Positions 7,004-15,579 of a stretch of DNA of 64,000 nt are shown piece by piece. This DNA is from Bradyrhizobium forestalis (GTDB lineage Bacteria; Pseudomonadota; Alphaproteobacteria; Rhizobiales; Xanthobacteraceae). The translations under genes were made by a program, and so were the position numbers. The first letter of the stretch is position 1, and each line of letters starts with the position of its first letter. Under the pieces are notes generated by a model. That model saw only the letters and a list, made by a program, of their open reading frames with translations, was not told the origin of the DNA and did no database searches. Location of the stretch: positions 1 to 64,000 of the forward strand of contig NZ_PGVG01000002.1 of assembly GCF_002795245.1 (NCBI RefSeq). The letters are read 5' to 3'.

Positions 7004-7168
7004 CTACGGCCAGAGCGATGGCCGCTCGACCTTGCGGGCGTTCTCCAGCGTCGAGACGAAATATTCTTCGCGCTCGCGCTTGAACTTTTCCTGCGTGGCA
7101 CGGAAGGCGGCGACACGGGCGGCGATCTCGTCGCGCTCACGCGCTTTGCGTTCTTCGTCTTCGGTCAT
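7004..7168 (-). CDS. Hypothetical 54-residue charged helical protein
   Basis: Starts MTEDEERKARERDEIAARVA and continues as a highly charged helix (ATQEKFKREREEY), ending VERPSLWP. AGGGGA lies upstream of the ATG. Probably a single long helix or coiled coil. Shares the bidirectional terminator at 6941 with the convergent gene. Confidence 0.65.
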   Translation of the reverse strand: MTEDEERKARERDEIAARVAAFRATQEKFKREREEYFVSTLENARKVERPSLWP

Positions 7169-7420
7169 GTCAAATCCCCTCTACACCTGAGTATGTGCAC
7201 ATCTGAACCCAAGCGCTGCCGCCGCAATCACGTTGAGTCGCGTCAACACATCCATTGGCGCTCCTGAATGGGGCGTCAATGGGGAGGAGGCATTGCAGGA
7301 TTGTGATAAGCGAAGGCTGGGTAAAATTGCCGGGCGCGTTGCGTTCGCGCTTGATAAGAGCGTCAACGATCTTGCCGCTTGCGCATGTTGCTGTCAGGCA
7401 AAACGAGTCGGGAGGCGTGA

Positions 7421-8182
7421 TTGATCGCATCGGATCTTCAGCGCGGCATCGAGCGCCTCGGCGACCTGATCGCCGAGGCCAGGGCCATCGTACCGTTCAC
7501 CGGCGCCGGCATCTCGACCGAGTGCGGCATTCCCGACTTCCGCTCGCCGGGTGGAATTTGGACGCGTAACCGCCCGATCCCGTTCGACGAGTTCGTTGCG
7601 AGCCAGGAGGCGCGGGACGAATCCTGGCGCCGGCGCTTTGCGATGGAGCAGATCTTCGCGGCGGCCAAGCCCGGCCGCGGCCATCGCGCACTGGCCTCGC
7701 TCTACCGCGCCGGCAAGGTTCCCGCCGTCATCACCCAGAACATCGACAATCTGCACCAGGCCTCGGGCTTTGCGCCCGAACACGTGATTGAACTTCATGG
7801 AAATACCACTTATGCGCGCTGCATCGGATGCGGGCAGTCCTACCAGCTCGACTGGGTGAAGCGCCGTTTCGACGACGATGGCGCGGCGCCCAACTGCACC
7901 GCCTGCGACGAGCCGGTGAAGACCGCCACGATCTCCTTCGGCCAGATGATGCCGGACGACGAGATGCAGCGCGCGACCGCGCTGTCGCAAGCCTGCGATC
8001 TCTTCATCGCGATCGGTTCCTCGCTCGTGGTCTGGCCGGCCGCGGGCTTTCCGGTGATGGCCAAGCGCGCCGGTGCACGTTTGGTGATCATCAATCGCGA
8101 ACCGACGGATCAGGACGACATTGCCGATCTCGTCATCCATCACGACATCGGCGAGACGCTGGGGCCCTTTGTCGGCAATTGA
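7421..8182 (+). CDS. Sir2-family NAD-dependent protein deacetylase
   Basis: A 253-residue sirtuin. Motifs in order: GAGISTECGIPDFRSP (about 28-43), TQNIDNLH with the substrate-side His in IELHGN, two zinc-binding Cys pairs (CIGC and CTAC), GSSLVVWPAAGFP and INREPT. Such enzymes remove acyl groups from lysine using NAD+, giving nicotinamide and O-acyl-ADP-ribose. It lacks the Tyr/Arg pair that marks CobB-type desuccinylases, so deacetylation is more likely. Starts with TTG 7421, five bases after GGAGG. Monocistronic by context; targets are unknown. Confidence 0.92.
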   Translation: MIASDLQRGIERLGDLIAEARAIVPFTGAGISTECGIPDFRSPGGIWTRNRPIPFDEFVASQEARDESWRRRFAMEQIFAAAKPGRGHRALASLYRAGKVPAVITQNIDNLHQASGFAPEHVIELHGNTTYARCIGCGQSYQLDWVKRRFDDDGAAPNCTACDEPVKTATISFGQMMPDDEMQRATALSQACDLFIAIGSSLVVWPAAGFPVMAKRAGARLVIINREPTDQDDIADLVIHHDIGETLGPFVGN

Positions 8183-8380
8183 GGCATCAGTTTGATTCGC
8201 GGCTGTGCAAGCTGTTCATAGGTTCCGGCGAATCTCTTTTTTGTCTATGCGCCGCAACCGGGAGTGTTATCTTTTGAGTCGAAAGATTCGCGTCGCGTCG
8301 AATTGAGAACATTCTCTTAAGACGCGTGATTCGAGCGCCGCCAATGTGGCGGGTTGCATGGCAGTGTGGGGTCCGGGGTT

Positions 8381-9043
8381 ATGGGGTCGTCGGACGGATT
8401 TGAGTCCAAGAAGCTTGGAGTTCCCGGGCAGGGCACTTCGCCCGGGCGAATGACGCCGGGCGAGCACGGCGGTGCCGGCCGCGAGAGCGCACTCAGTCCG
8501 TTCAGCGGGCTTGGTGAGACCGGCGCCAATCTCGTCGAGGTCCACGGCGTCATCAAATGGTTCGACGCCTCCAAAGGCTATGGCTTCATCGTTCCCGACA
8601 ATGGCTGGCCGGACGTCCTCCTGCACGTCACCGTGCTCAGGCGCGACGGCTTCCAGACGGCATATGAAGGCGCTCGCGTCGTCGTCGAGTGCATCCAGCG
8701 CGCCAAGGGTTACCAGGCCTTCCGCGTCGTCTCGATGGACGAGTCGACCGCGATCCATCCGGCGCAGATGCTGCCGCCGCGCACCCATGTCACGGTCACC
8801 CCGACCAGTGGGCTGGAACGAGCCCAGGTCAAATGGTTCAACCGGCTGCGCGGCTTCGGCTTCCTGACCTGCGGCGAGGGCACGCCGGACATCTTCGTGC
8901 ACATGGAGACGCTGCGCCGTTTCGGCATGACCGAACTCAGGCCGGGCCAGTATGTCCTGGTCCGCTTCGGGCCCGGCTCCAAGGGCATGATGGCCGCCGA
9001 GATCCATCCCGAGACCGGATCGCCGGGACTGCAGTCGCACTAA
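8381..9043 (+). CDS. Cold-shock protein with two CSD domains
   Basis: A 220-residue protein with an unstructured N-terminus (about 50 residues) and two cold-shock domains: the first with GVIKWFDASKGYGFIVPD (about 56-73), the second with AQVKWFNRLRGFGFLT (about 149-164). RNP1 (GYGFI, GFGFL) and RNP2-like (DVLLHV, DIFVHM) motifs are present in each. Binds single-stranded RNA/DNA; alphaproteobacteria often have such doubled CspD-like forms. ATG 8381 follows GGGG; an ATG at 8354 in frame would add nine residues. Confidence 0.88.
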   Translation: MGSSDGFESKKLGVPGQGTSPGRMTPGEHGGAGRESALSPFSGLGETGANLVEVHGVIKWFDASKGYGFIVPDNGWPDVLLHVTVLRRDGFQTAYEGARVVVECIQRAKGYQAFRVVSMDESTAIHPAQMLPPRTHVTVTPTSGLERAQVKWFNRLRGFGFLTCGEGTPDIFVHMETLRRFGMTELRPGQYVLVRFGPGSKGMMAAEIHPETGSPGLQSH

Positions 9044-9186
9044 GGCGCGATGAGGCGCGCGTTCGGATGACGCGCGAATCCCGCAATCGTGAGCAATTGA
9101 GGCGCGCCGGCCGGCCGGGGCGCCTCTTCCTTTTCCGGCGGCCGCCGCGTAAGGACTGGCCCAGTTCCACGCCGCGAGTGTCTCCC

Positions 9187-9678
9187 ATGAATCTTGATCG
9201 AAAGGCCGTCTGGTCCGTTGCGAAGGGCTGGCTTGCCGCCATCCTCGTCGTCATCGTCATCGGCCTTGCCGTCACGAGCGCGCCGGTCGGCGCCGCCAGC
9301 TTCCAGCCGCTCGAGATCGTCACCAAGAACGGCGTGCAGGTGTTCTCGGTGGAAATGGCGACGACCGAGGAGGAGAAGCAGACCGGCCTGATGTATCGCA
9401 AGGAATTGGCCGACGGCAAAGGCATGCTGTTCGACTTCAATCCCGAGCAGGAAGTGTCGATGTGGATGAAGAACACTTATGTCTCGCTCGACATGATCTT
9501 CATCCGCGCTGACGGCCGCATCCTGCGCATCGCCGAGAACACCGAGCCGTTGTCGACGAAGATCATCTCGTCCCGGGGGCCCGCCCGGGCCGTGCTGGAG
9601 GTGGTGGCGGGAACGGCGCAGAAGTACGGCATCCGCCCTGGTGACCGCGTCGGCCACCCCCTGTTCGGCAGCAAATAG
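9187..9678 (+). CDS. DUF192-family exported protein
   Basis: A 163-residue protein with an N-terminal signal/anchor helix (about 13-36, GWLAAILVVIVIGLAVTSAP) followed by the DUF192 fold: FSVEMATTEEEKQTGLMYRK, MLFDF, SMWMKNTYVSLDMIFI and LEVVAGTAQKYGI. DUF192 proteins are small beta-rich domains of unknown function, usually exported; often next to cspA-type genes in rhizobia, as here. Well-conserved and complete. The start fits the signal peptide; longer in-frame extension upstream overlaps the cold-shock gene. Confidence 0.85.
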   Translation: MNLDRKAVWSVAKGWLAAILVVIVIGLAVTSAPVGAASFQPLEIVTKNGVQVFSVEMATTEEEKQTGLMYRKELADGKGMLFDFNPEQEVSMWMKNTYVSLDMIFIRADGRILRIAENTEPLSTKIISSRGPARAVLEVVAGTAQKYGIRPGDRVGHPLFGSK

Positions 9679-9794
9679 GACGGGCGGGCCCGGGCGATTG
9701 CCGGCCTTGCCCAGCGTTTTGGGAAGCTTGCCGGCGGCTTTGGAAGCTTGCTGGCGCTCTGGGAAGCGTGTATCGACAGGGCTCGCCGGACATT

Positions 9795-9871
9795 CGGGGT
9801 ATAGCGCAGCCTGGTAGCGCGGCAGTTTTGGGTACTGCAGGTCGTTGGTTCGAATCCAGCTGCCCCGACCA
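9795..9871 (+). tRNA. tRNA-Pro (anticodon TGG)
   Basis: Full cloverleaf: acceptor CGGGGTA / TGCCCCG, D-arm GCGC/GCGC, anticodon arm GCAGT-TTTGGGT-ACTGC with TGG at 9829-9831, T-arm GTTGG-TTCGAAT-CCAGC, discriminator A and an encoded CCA at 9869-9871. 77 nt with CCA. Reads proline codons CCA/CCG. Confidence 0.96.
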
Positions 9872-10087
9872 GTCCCGAGGTTGAGGCCACTTCCGATTCC
9901 TTGGGGCGCTCGTCCCTGGAGGCGCTGGTCCTCAAGACATCATCCAACCGACAATGAGTTCGGGGATAGGTTGCGAGGCGAGGGGCAGAAACGCCCCCGC
10001 GGCCGAGGGAACGTCCTGCCGCCCGCTCCTTGCGGCATCAGCAAAGTCCTATCGAACCTTCGGGCGTCGCCATAGACAAATCTGTGT

Positions 10088-10162
10088 TGGGGATTTCAGC
10101 GCCCAATGTCTAAACGGACGCCGCCAAGCGATGATACTCCGCTTGCGCGGCGTTGCGCTTTT
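10088..10162 (+). ncRNA. Candidate small structured RNA, copy B
   Basis: Box TGGGGATTTCAGCGCC (10088-10103), linker, then a long hairpin: ACGCCGC/GCGGCGT (10118-10124 with 10147-10153) enclosing CAAGCG/CGCTTG, loop ATGATACTC, followed by TTTT (10159-10162). Matches copy A at 4810-4885 in order, spacing (75 against 76 nt), box and the loop core ATACTCC, while stem bases differ yet still pair. Paired differences argue for selection on RNA structure. The interval 9872-10175 has no protein gene. Confidence 0.45.
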
Positions 10163-10175
10163 CCAGCCGCACTGG

Positions 10176-10334
10176 TCAGTTCGACGCGTGCCAGCCGGGC
10201 GGAAACGGGACGAACGACCAGACCGCCTGGTTGTCGTTGGCGGCTTGCGGCGGCTCCTGTGACGGCGTTCTCACCATCGGCGCGGGCGGCACCATTCGGA
10301 GCGCGAGGCGCAGACGCGCACATTGCAGTTTCAT
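10176..10334 (-). CDS. Possible 52-residue protein (hypothetical)
   Basis: Starts MKLQCARLRLALRMV and ends with the protein-like AANDNQAVWSFVPFPPGWHA, then SN. A G-rich stretch precedes the start. No domain known. The C-terminal composition (aromatic, Pro-rich) is unlike random antisense sequence in this GC range, which is why it is listed. Confidence 0.4.
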   Translation of the reverse strand: MKLQCARLRLALRMVPPAPMVRTPSQEPPQAANDNQAVWSFVPFPPGWHASN

Positions 10335-10635
10335 TATTGTTGTCCCCCCGCAAACCAATTGTTTCCAAACGTCCGATTGCTTGCAAAGTTCAGTCTAGAA
10401 ATCACCGTGCGCCGAAACAGCGCGCTCGTTCTCAAATCACATGCATTCTAGAAAAGCCGGCGCCGGCTTTCAACCGATCGCGCCGACCCAAGAAGTAAGG
10501 TTGATCGGTTAGGTTAAGGGCGAGCGGCTGTTGCGGTCGTTTGGGTGGCTGTTATCAGGTCGGTCCCGGCCCGCGATGGGCTGCCCTTCATCTGTGCGAC
10601 CACAGATCACGGTTCGTCGCGGCGCGCGTATCAGT
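10335..10635. other. Intergenic region without a gene
   Basis: About 300 bases of lower GC. The only notable item is a perfect 18-bp palindrome AAAGCCGGCGCCGGCTTT at 10453-10470, too loopless for a standard terminator. Confidence 0.4.
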
Positions 10636-10680
10636 TGAGTTCTGCGCCAGCGAGTTCTGCCCCAGCGAGTTCTGCCCATG
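10636..10680 (+). repeat. Three tandem 15-bp repeats ending at a start codon
   Basis: Unit CGAGTTCTGCCCCAG: TGAGTTCTGCGCCAG (10636-10650), CGAGTTCTGCCCCAG (10651-10665), CGAGTTCTGCCCATG (10666-10680). The last unit supplies the ATG of the next gene. Confidence 0.8.
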
Positions 10681-10872
10681 TCTCTTGATCGCAATCTCAA
10701 GGCCGTCGGCCCGCAGTCGAGCTGGACCGAGATCTGGCATCTCTGGACAGTGATCGTGCCGCGCCGCTCCATCAATGGGCAGTTCGTGGTCGGCAAGGTC
10801 TGGCGCCGCCACGACGGCCGCGACTGGATCTACAAGAAATTCACCGAGTTCGACGGCGAAGAGGCGGCGTAG
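10678..10872 (+). CDS. Hypothetical 64-residue protein
   Basis: Encodes SLDRNLKAVGPQSSWTEIW, then VIVPRRSINGQFVVGKVWRR and a C-terminal WIYKKFTEFDGEE: a compact beta-like small protein with many Trp. No known domain. Its ATG is the end of a 15-bp tandem repeat and it lacks a normal ribosome site, so translation may be weak or use a different element. It converges with the OpgC gene at 10885. Confidence 0.6.
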   Translation: MSLDRNLKAVGPQSSWTEIWHLWTVIVPRRSINGQFVVGKVWRRHDGRDWIYKKFTEFDGEEAA

Positions 10873-10884
10873 CTACCGCCTGTC

Positions 10885-12057
10885 TCAAGCAGCCTTCGCC
10901 TCCGCAGCCGGCTTTGCCGGTGGCGGCTTCAGCGGCTTGTCCTGCTTCTTCGACCACGAGATGTAATAGGCCACCGTCGTCATGATCGCGATGCCGGCGA
11001 CGCTGACGAAGATCTGCGCGAGCAGCGAGCCCGAGCTCATCGACAGCTCGAAATGGCCGACGAAGGACAGGAACACGCCGACGCAGAACACGGCGAGCGA
11101 CTGCTGGCCACAGACGATCAAGGGATCGAACACCCTCCACTCCAGCCCCGGCCACTCCTTCGGCACGAACCGGATCACCAGGATCACGATCACCACGAAA
11201 TGCAGGAAGCGGTACGGCGCAAGGTTGGTCTTGTCATTGGGGTTGAAGGCCGAGAACAGCCATTCCGGGAACATGCCGCCGACGGCGGGGAAGCGGCCGG
11301 CCATAGTCATGACCAGCGCGAACAGGAGATAACCGAGGCAGACCCACAGGGTGACCGGCGAATTGATCAGCGTCATCGAGCGCCGAGCCCCGCCCATGGC
11401 GCACCAGGCGCCGAACACGAACAGCACCTGCCAGCAATAAGGGTTGAAGTACCACTGGCCGGCCGGATAGGCGTTCAGGTTCCAGCCGAAGTGGCGCGCC
11501 GCGAGCCACAGCACGATCGACAGCGCCATCGTCAAATCGGGCTTGCGCAGCATGAACCACAGCACCGGCGGAAACAGGCCCATCAGCACGATGTACAGCG
11601 GCAGCACGTCGAGATTGAGCGGCTTGAAGCGCAGGAACAGGCCCTGGCGCAGCGTCTCGGTGGCGTTGTCGACGAGGCCGGCGACGTTGAACTCGTTGAT
11701 CATCTCGGAATCGCCGAAGCGCAGCGCCAGATAGCTGATCGAGGCGATGTAGATCACGAACAGGATGATGTGGGCGACATACAGCTGCCAGACCCGCTTG
11801 GTCAGCCGCGTGGCGCCGACGATGAAGCCGCGCTCCAGCATCATCCGCGCATAGACGAAGGAGGCGGTATAGCCGGAGATGAAGACGAACAGATCGGCCG
11901 CGTCGGAAAAGCCGTAGTTGCGGGTCGTGATCCAGTTCACGACGTTGTCGGGGATATGGTCGAGAAAGATCGCCCAGTTCGCGACACCGCGAAACAGGTC
12001 GAGCCTGAGGTCACGGCCCTTTTCAGGGAGCGTGGCGTTGATGTTCAGGAAGGCCAT
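10885..12057 (-). CDS. opgC: OpgC-type membrane acyltransferase
   Basis: A 390-residue polytopic protein with about ten membrane helices. The N-terminal RDLRLDLFRGVANWAIFLDH and FSDAADLFVFISGYTASFVY match the OpgC family, which transfers succinyl groups onto osmoregulated periplasmic glucans at the inner membrane. Loop-helix content such as FNPYCWQVLFVFGAW and the final Lys/Pro-rich tail (KPLKPPPAKPAAEAKAA) fit rhizobial members. Start ATG 12057 fits the family; the frame extends 30 codons upstream without family character. Substrate (glucan or another periplasmic polymer) is not proven by sequence. Confidence 0.85.
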   Translation of the reverse strand: MAFLNINATLPEKGRDLRLDLFRGVANWAIFLDHIPDNVVNWITTRNYGFSDAADLFVFISGYTASFVYARMMLERGFIVGATRLTKRVWQLYVAHIILFVIYIASISYLALRFGDSEMINEFNVAGLVDNATETLRQGLFLRFKPLNLDVLPLYIVLMGLFPPVLWFMLRKPDLTMALSIVLWLAARHFGWNLNAYPAGQWYFNPYCWQVLFVFGAWCAMGGARRSMTLINSPVTLWVCLGYLLFALVMTMAGRFPAVGGMFPEWLFSAFNPNDKTNLAPYRFLHFVVIVILVIRFVPKEWPGLEWRVFDPLIVCGQQSLAVFCVGVFLSFVGHFELSMSSGSLLAQIFVSVAGIAIMTTVAYYISWSKKQDKPLKPPPAKPAAEAKAA

Positions 12058-12316
12058 GCGACGGGGGCTCTCGAAGAGGACAAAGACGCTGATATCGGCG
12101 AAACAGTGCCGCCGGGCGGGATGCCGGCGCGGGAGGCGGGTACGCAATTGTCACGGTGCAGCATAATGACTATACCGTTGGTGAGGGTGCCCGGGGGCCG
12201 GAATCACCGATCAGTTCCCAATCGGTGTCTCTATACTATCCCCGAGATTTCCACCAACCAACTGCCACCGTGACGCATCGAAATCGAACGAAAAGACGAA
12301 GAGGCCCGGACCAGCC

Positions 12317-12622
12317 ATGACCGCACGCATTTTCAAGCCTGCCAAGAACGCGATGCAATCCGGCCGGTCCAAGACCAAGGAATGGCAGCTTGACTACGAG
12401 CCGGAGCTGCCGCGATCGGTCGAGCCGCTGATGGGCTGGACCTCGTCGAGCGACATGAAGCAGCAGATCACGCTGCGCTTCCACAGCAAGGAAGAGGCGA
12501 TCGCCTATTGCGAGCGCAAGGGCATCGCCTACCAGGTGATCGAGCCGCAGGAATCGATCCGCCGGCCTGCCGCCTATGCCGACAATTTCTCGTTCCGCCG
12601 CGGCGAGCCCTGGACGCACTGA
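12317..12622 (+). CDS. ETC complex I subunit (NDUFS4-like)
   Basis: A 101-residue protein typical of the alphaproteobacterial NDUFS4 homologue: TARIFKPAKNAMQSG, WQLDYEPELPR, PLMGWTSSSDMKQQITLRF and IAYCERKGIAYQV. It is an accessory subunit of NADH:ubiquinone oxidoreductase on the matrix/cytoplasmic arm and supports assembly. It is encoded away from the nuo operon, as is normal in this group. Complete and intact. Confidence 0.9.
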   Translation: MTARIFKPAKNAMQSGRSKTKEWQLDYEPELPRSVEPLMGWTSSSDMKQQITLRFHSKEEAIAYCERKGIAYQVIEPQESIRRPAAYADNFSFRRGEPWTH

Positions 12623-12650
12623 GGGGCGGCTAATCGCCTTTGAGGGCTGT

Positions 12651-12788
12651 ATCCTTGCGGCCGAGACGCCCGCCTTTGGCGGGCCCTCAGGATGAGGACC
12701 ACGGGCGCGGCAGCAATTCCACAGGCAAGGATGCCGCTCAGCCTTATCCTGAGCGGAGACCGCGGAGCGGTCGTCTCGAAGGACGAGG
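12651..12788. repeat. Inverted pair of intergenic palindromic elements
   Basis: Two related arms in opposite orientation: 12651-12697 (contains GCCCGCC-TTT-GGCGGGC and ends CCTCAGGATGAGG) and 12741-12788 (TTATCCTGAGCGGAGACCG, then GCGGTCGTCTCGAAGGACGA). The ATCCTGAG...TCTCGAAGGA pattern is a common Bradyrhizobium intergenic palindrome. No gene in between. Confidence 0.65.
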
Positions 12789-12903
12789 ACGAGGCGCTAG
12801 CTCAGGCTCCGCCAAGCCTCCCCCACCGTCCTGACCACCCTTGGCAGCGATTTCGCCCCGTGCTTCGCTGCCTCCCATGACAAGCTCATGGGCGAGGGGG
12901 GGT

Positions 12904-13398
12904 ATGGCGGGGCGTGACCAGCTCGACGGCGTCGACCTGAAGATACTGTCCGAACTGCAGCAAGACGGGCGGGTGCGCAACAACGAGCTGGCGCTGCGCG
13001 GCGGCGTGTCCGCGCCGAACTGCCCGCGGCGGCTGAAGTCGCTGTTCAGCCGCGGCGTGATCCGGGCGGTGCGCGCCGTCATCGACGAGCGACGGCTCGG
13101 TTTTGAAGTGGTGTCGTTCGTCTCGATCCAGCTCGGCAGTCAGGCCCAGCCGGTGCTGGAGGCGTTCGAGAGCTCGATCGCCGCGATCCCGCGCATCCAG
13201 CAGTGCTGGCGGATTTCGGGCGACACCGACTATCTCCTCAAATGCGTGGCACCGAGTGTCGAGAGCATGCGCCAGCAGCTCCTGCATTTCGCCGCGATGC
13301 CGAACGTAAGGAACGTCCGCAGCTTCCCCGTGCTGGGCGTCGCAAAGGATGTGCCGCTGCCGTTGCAGGATCTCGCCGCGGCGGCGCCGGCGGGATAG
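12904..13398 (+). CDS. Lrp/AsnC-family transcriptional regulator
   Basis: A 164-residue regulator. Winged-helix DNA-binding part: LDGVDLKILSELQQDGRVRN, then the recognition region ELALRGGVSAPNCPRRLKSL; C-terminal RAM/ligand domain from about residue 62 (GFEVVSFVSIQLGSQ onward, ISGDTDYLLKCVAP). ATG 12904 follows a GAGGGGGGG tract; upstream in-frame codons are not family-like. Usually senses amino acids and regulates a neighbouring gene, but no obvious target is adjacent, so it may be a global or distant regulator. Confidence 0.88.
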   Translation: MAGRDQLDGVDLKILSELQQDGRVRNNELALRGGVSAPNCPRRLKSLFSRGVIRAVRAVIDERRLGFEVVSFVSIQLGSQAQPVLEAFESSIAAIPRIQQCWRISGDTDYLLKCVAPSVESMRQQLLHFAAMPNVRNVRSFPVLGVAKDVPLPLQDLAAAAPAG

Positions 13399-13620
13399 GA
13401 TCCGAACATTCCCACGCGGACAAACCGGCATTTCACGCAATCTGGATTGTCATAATACATGAGTCAATCACCTAACTGTGACATGTGATTTGCGAAGTCC
13501 TGCAATGCGCTGAGCCGTGATTGTCGGTTTCCCGGGCCCGCCTAGATGCCAGGCGTGACCCTCAGCGTGCCGGGCACGCCGAGGACCCTTTTGTGGGACC
13601 CTGAAGCAGGAAAAGACACC

Positions 13621-13920
13621 ATGACATCGATTTCGAGGACGTTCGTCGCATCGGCTGCGGCGCTGTTTGGATCTGCGTTTCTCATGATGACCGCACCGGC
13701 TGCCAAGGCCGATGACTTCTGCATCACCAACGGCGCGCAGGCCGCTCACGGCTGCGGCTATCCGACGATGGAAGCCTGCCGCCAGGCCGCCGGCGGCATC
13801 GGCGGCATCTGCTCGCAGGCCGGTGGCGCGAAGACCAATAACGACGCATTCGCCTTCCAGCCGAAGCAGACCCAGTCACGCGGCAAGCTTCGCTCGGGCG
13901 GCCAGACCAACGCCAAGTGA
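13621..13920 (+). CDS. DUF3551 exported small protein
   Basis: A 99-residue protein with a signal peptide (about 1-30, SAAALFGSAFLMMTAPAAKA) and a short Cys-rich module: CITNGAQAAHGCGYPTMEAC, then GGIGGICSQ. This is the DUF3551 pattern, very abundant in Bradyrhizobium. The C-terminal third (KTNNDAFAFQPKQTQSR) is disordered. Function unknown. An imperfect GC-rich hairpin lies downstream (13952-13981). Confidence 0.78.
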   Translation: MTSISRTFVASAAALFGSAFLMMTAPAAKADDFCITNGAQAAHGCGYPTMEACRQAAGGIGGICSQAGGAKTNNDAFAFQPKQTQSRGKLRSGGQTNAK

Positions 13921-14181
13921 CGCCTGAATTCGAGACCGGTTTTGAATTTTGCGGCCTCCGGGGTTTATCTCGGGGGCCGTAAATTCATGAGGCGCGCGAC
14001 ATCGGGGTGCCGCATGTCTCATCGCAAGCCTCGGCCGCTGGCGATGCATAAGGGGAGGTACGCCGGCCCAAAATTAGACGCGGCCGTGTGAACTGCCTCA
14101 CAGAGTGGCGATCCGCGCGGGTCCATGCTTTCCATCGCCCGAGTTGTAGACGGGCCGGATTGAACCCTGGGGAAGCGCGTC

Positions 14182-15567
14182 ATGGCTCCCAACCCGATTT
14201 TCATCAGCCACCGGTCTGAATACGGCCGGATAGCCCGTGCGATGAAGAAGGTCATCGAAACCGCTTCGCACGGACAAATCGATGTCTTCATTTCGGAGGA
14301 CATCCCGCGCGGCAATGAATGGCGGCCCTCTATCGAGCATCATCTTCGTACGGCGCAAAGCCTGTTTCTGCTTTACGGCGCGCCCTATGAGGACTGGTCC
14401 TGGTGCTTTTATGAAGCCGGATATTTTGTCGCCGCAAAACCGGCAGCTACCGATCGCCGGATCTTCTGTGTGATCCGCCCGAACGTGAACGCGCCGGGTC
14501 CGCTCAGCCATCTGCAGATGCTGACGAGCAAGGATCAACTCATCAAGGAGTTGATCGGCATCTTCGAGAGGAACGCCATCGACGTCGATGCCAACGAGTT
14601 GCGCGGGCTGGTCGGCAAGCTGGAGAGCAGTCTGTTCAGCGAGATCCGCGAATTCGACGGCTATCCGCGCGTGCATTTCGTGGCGTGCGACGCCGAACTC
14701 GCCCAGGGGCAGATTCCACCTGCGGCCCAGTTCACCGGCGACGACAATGTGCTCGGCGATCTCTTCACCATCCAGGCGCAGTCCGTACCCTGGTGCAAGG
14801 TCCAGAGGCTGGCAAATACCGAAACTGGAAGGCAGAACTTCGTCTACAAATGGCTCGAGGAAACCGCGCAGATATTGCTTGCGGCACGCGAGAACGAATT
14901 CGTTGCGCCGCAGGCCGTTCTGATCGGGCGCGGCGGCCGGCGCTACCGGACCTTGCTGCACCGAGCTCGTGTCCAGGGTGATGGCGATTACCGCTGCGAA
15001 TTCCTGGCGATCGAGGAGGTCGGCGGGCCACTGACCGGATTGTCGAGCAAGCAGCTCTCGCTATTGACCGCCATCCGCATGGGCTACCGGTTCAGGTCCG
15101 AGATCATCCAGAAATTCCCTGCCGATTTCGACGCGCAATCGTCCGACGAGCGCGAGCGCCGGATCCAGCAGATCCCGCGCGTGATCGAGGATCTGACGGT
15201 TGAATCGCGGACACGCGGCAATATCAGCACCGAGGATTTTCTGGCGGCATTCGACGAGGTCGAATGCGAGAAGATGTCGCGTCTGCTGGACTACTGGCCG
15301 ATCCTGGCCCGCGAGATGTACAGATCGCTGGGGCTGTCGAGCGACGGAAAGACCGTCATTCGGCCGGGCCTTGTCGGTTCGGACGTCGAACGTTACCGCA
15401 CGGTCCTCAAGGCCATGCGGCTGCTCAACATCGAGTTCCTGTCGCGGAGTTGCGCGCGCGTCGCACAGATGATGAAGCGATCCGAGCAGGAATTGACCGA
15501 CAATGCCAAGGCGCTCGAAGACGCCGTCAAGGCGCTGACCGGTCCGGATATCAAGACGGCGGCGTGA
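14182..15567 (+). CDS. Stand-alone TIR-domain protein with unknown C-terminal region
   Basis: A 461-residue soluble protein, GGGGAAG upstream of ATG 14182. Residues 5-98 form a TIR fold: IFISHRSEYG (box 1), DVFISEDIPRGNEWRPSI (box 2), and the motif W74-C75-x-x-E78 in DWSWCFYEAG, where Glu is the catalytic residue in TIR NAD+ hydrolases. Residues from about 105 to the end are mostly helical and I do not recognise them; they may sense a ligand or oligomerise. No partner gene is adjacent: it sits between a DUF3551 gene and an AraC gene. An anti-phage or stress effector that consumes NAD+ is plausible, but that is inference from the TIR domain alone. Confidence 0.8.
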   Translation: MAPNPIFISHRSEYGRIARAMKKVIETASHGQIDVFISEDIPRGNEWRPSIEHHLRTAQSLFLLYGAPYEDWSWCFYEAGYFVAAKPAATDRRIFCVIRPNVNAPGPLSHLQMLTSKDQLIKELIGIFERNAIDVDANELRGLVGKLESSLFSEIREFDGYPRVHFVACDAELAQGQIPPAAQFTGDDNVLGDLFTIQAQSVPWCKVQRLANTETGRQNFVYKWLEETAQILLAARENEFVAPQAVLIGRGGRRYRTLLHRARVQGDGDYRCEFLAIEEVGGPLTGLSSKQLSLLTAIRMGYRFRSEIIQKFPADFDAQSSDERERRIQQIPRVIEDLTVESRTRGNISTEDFLAAFDEVECEKMSRLLDYWPILAREMYRSLGLSSDGKTVIRPGLVGSDVERYRTVLKAMRLLNIEFLSRSCARVAQMMKRSEQELTDNAKALEDAVKALTGPDIKTAA

Positions 15568-15579
15568 CGCCCGCGCGCC

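Noticed and set aside
7233-7424. 63-codon frame before the Sir2 gene
   Set aside because: No ribosome site and Cys-rich random-looking end; treated as intergenic.
9477-9947. Minus-strand frame across tRNA-Pro giving a GAAGFEPTTCSTQN-type translation
   Set aside because: Well-known spurious translation of the antisense strand of a tRNA gene.
11053-12273. Plus-strand frame over opgC
   Set aside because: Same antisense effect; no start site, no domain.
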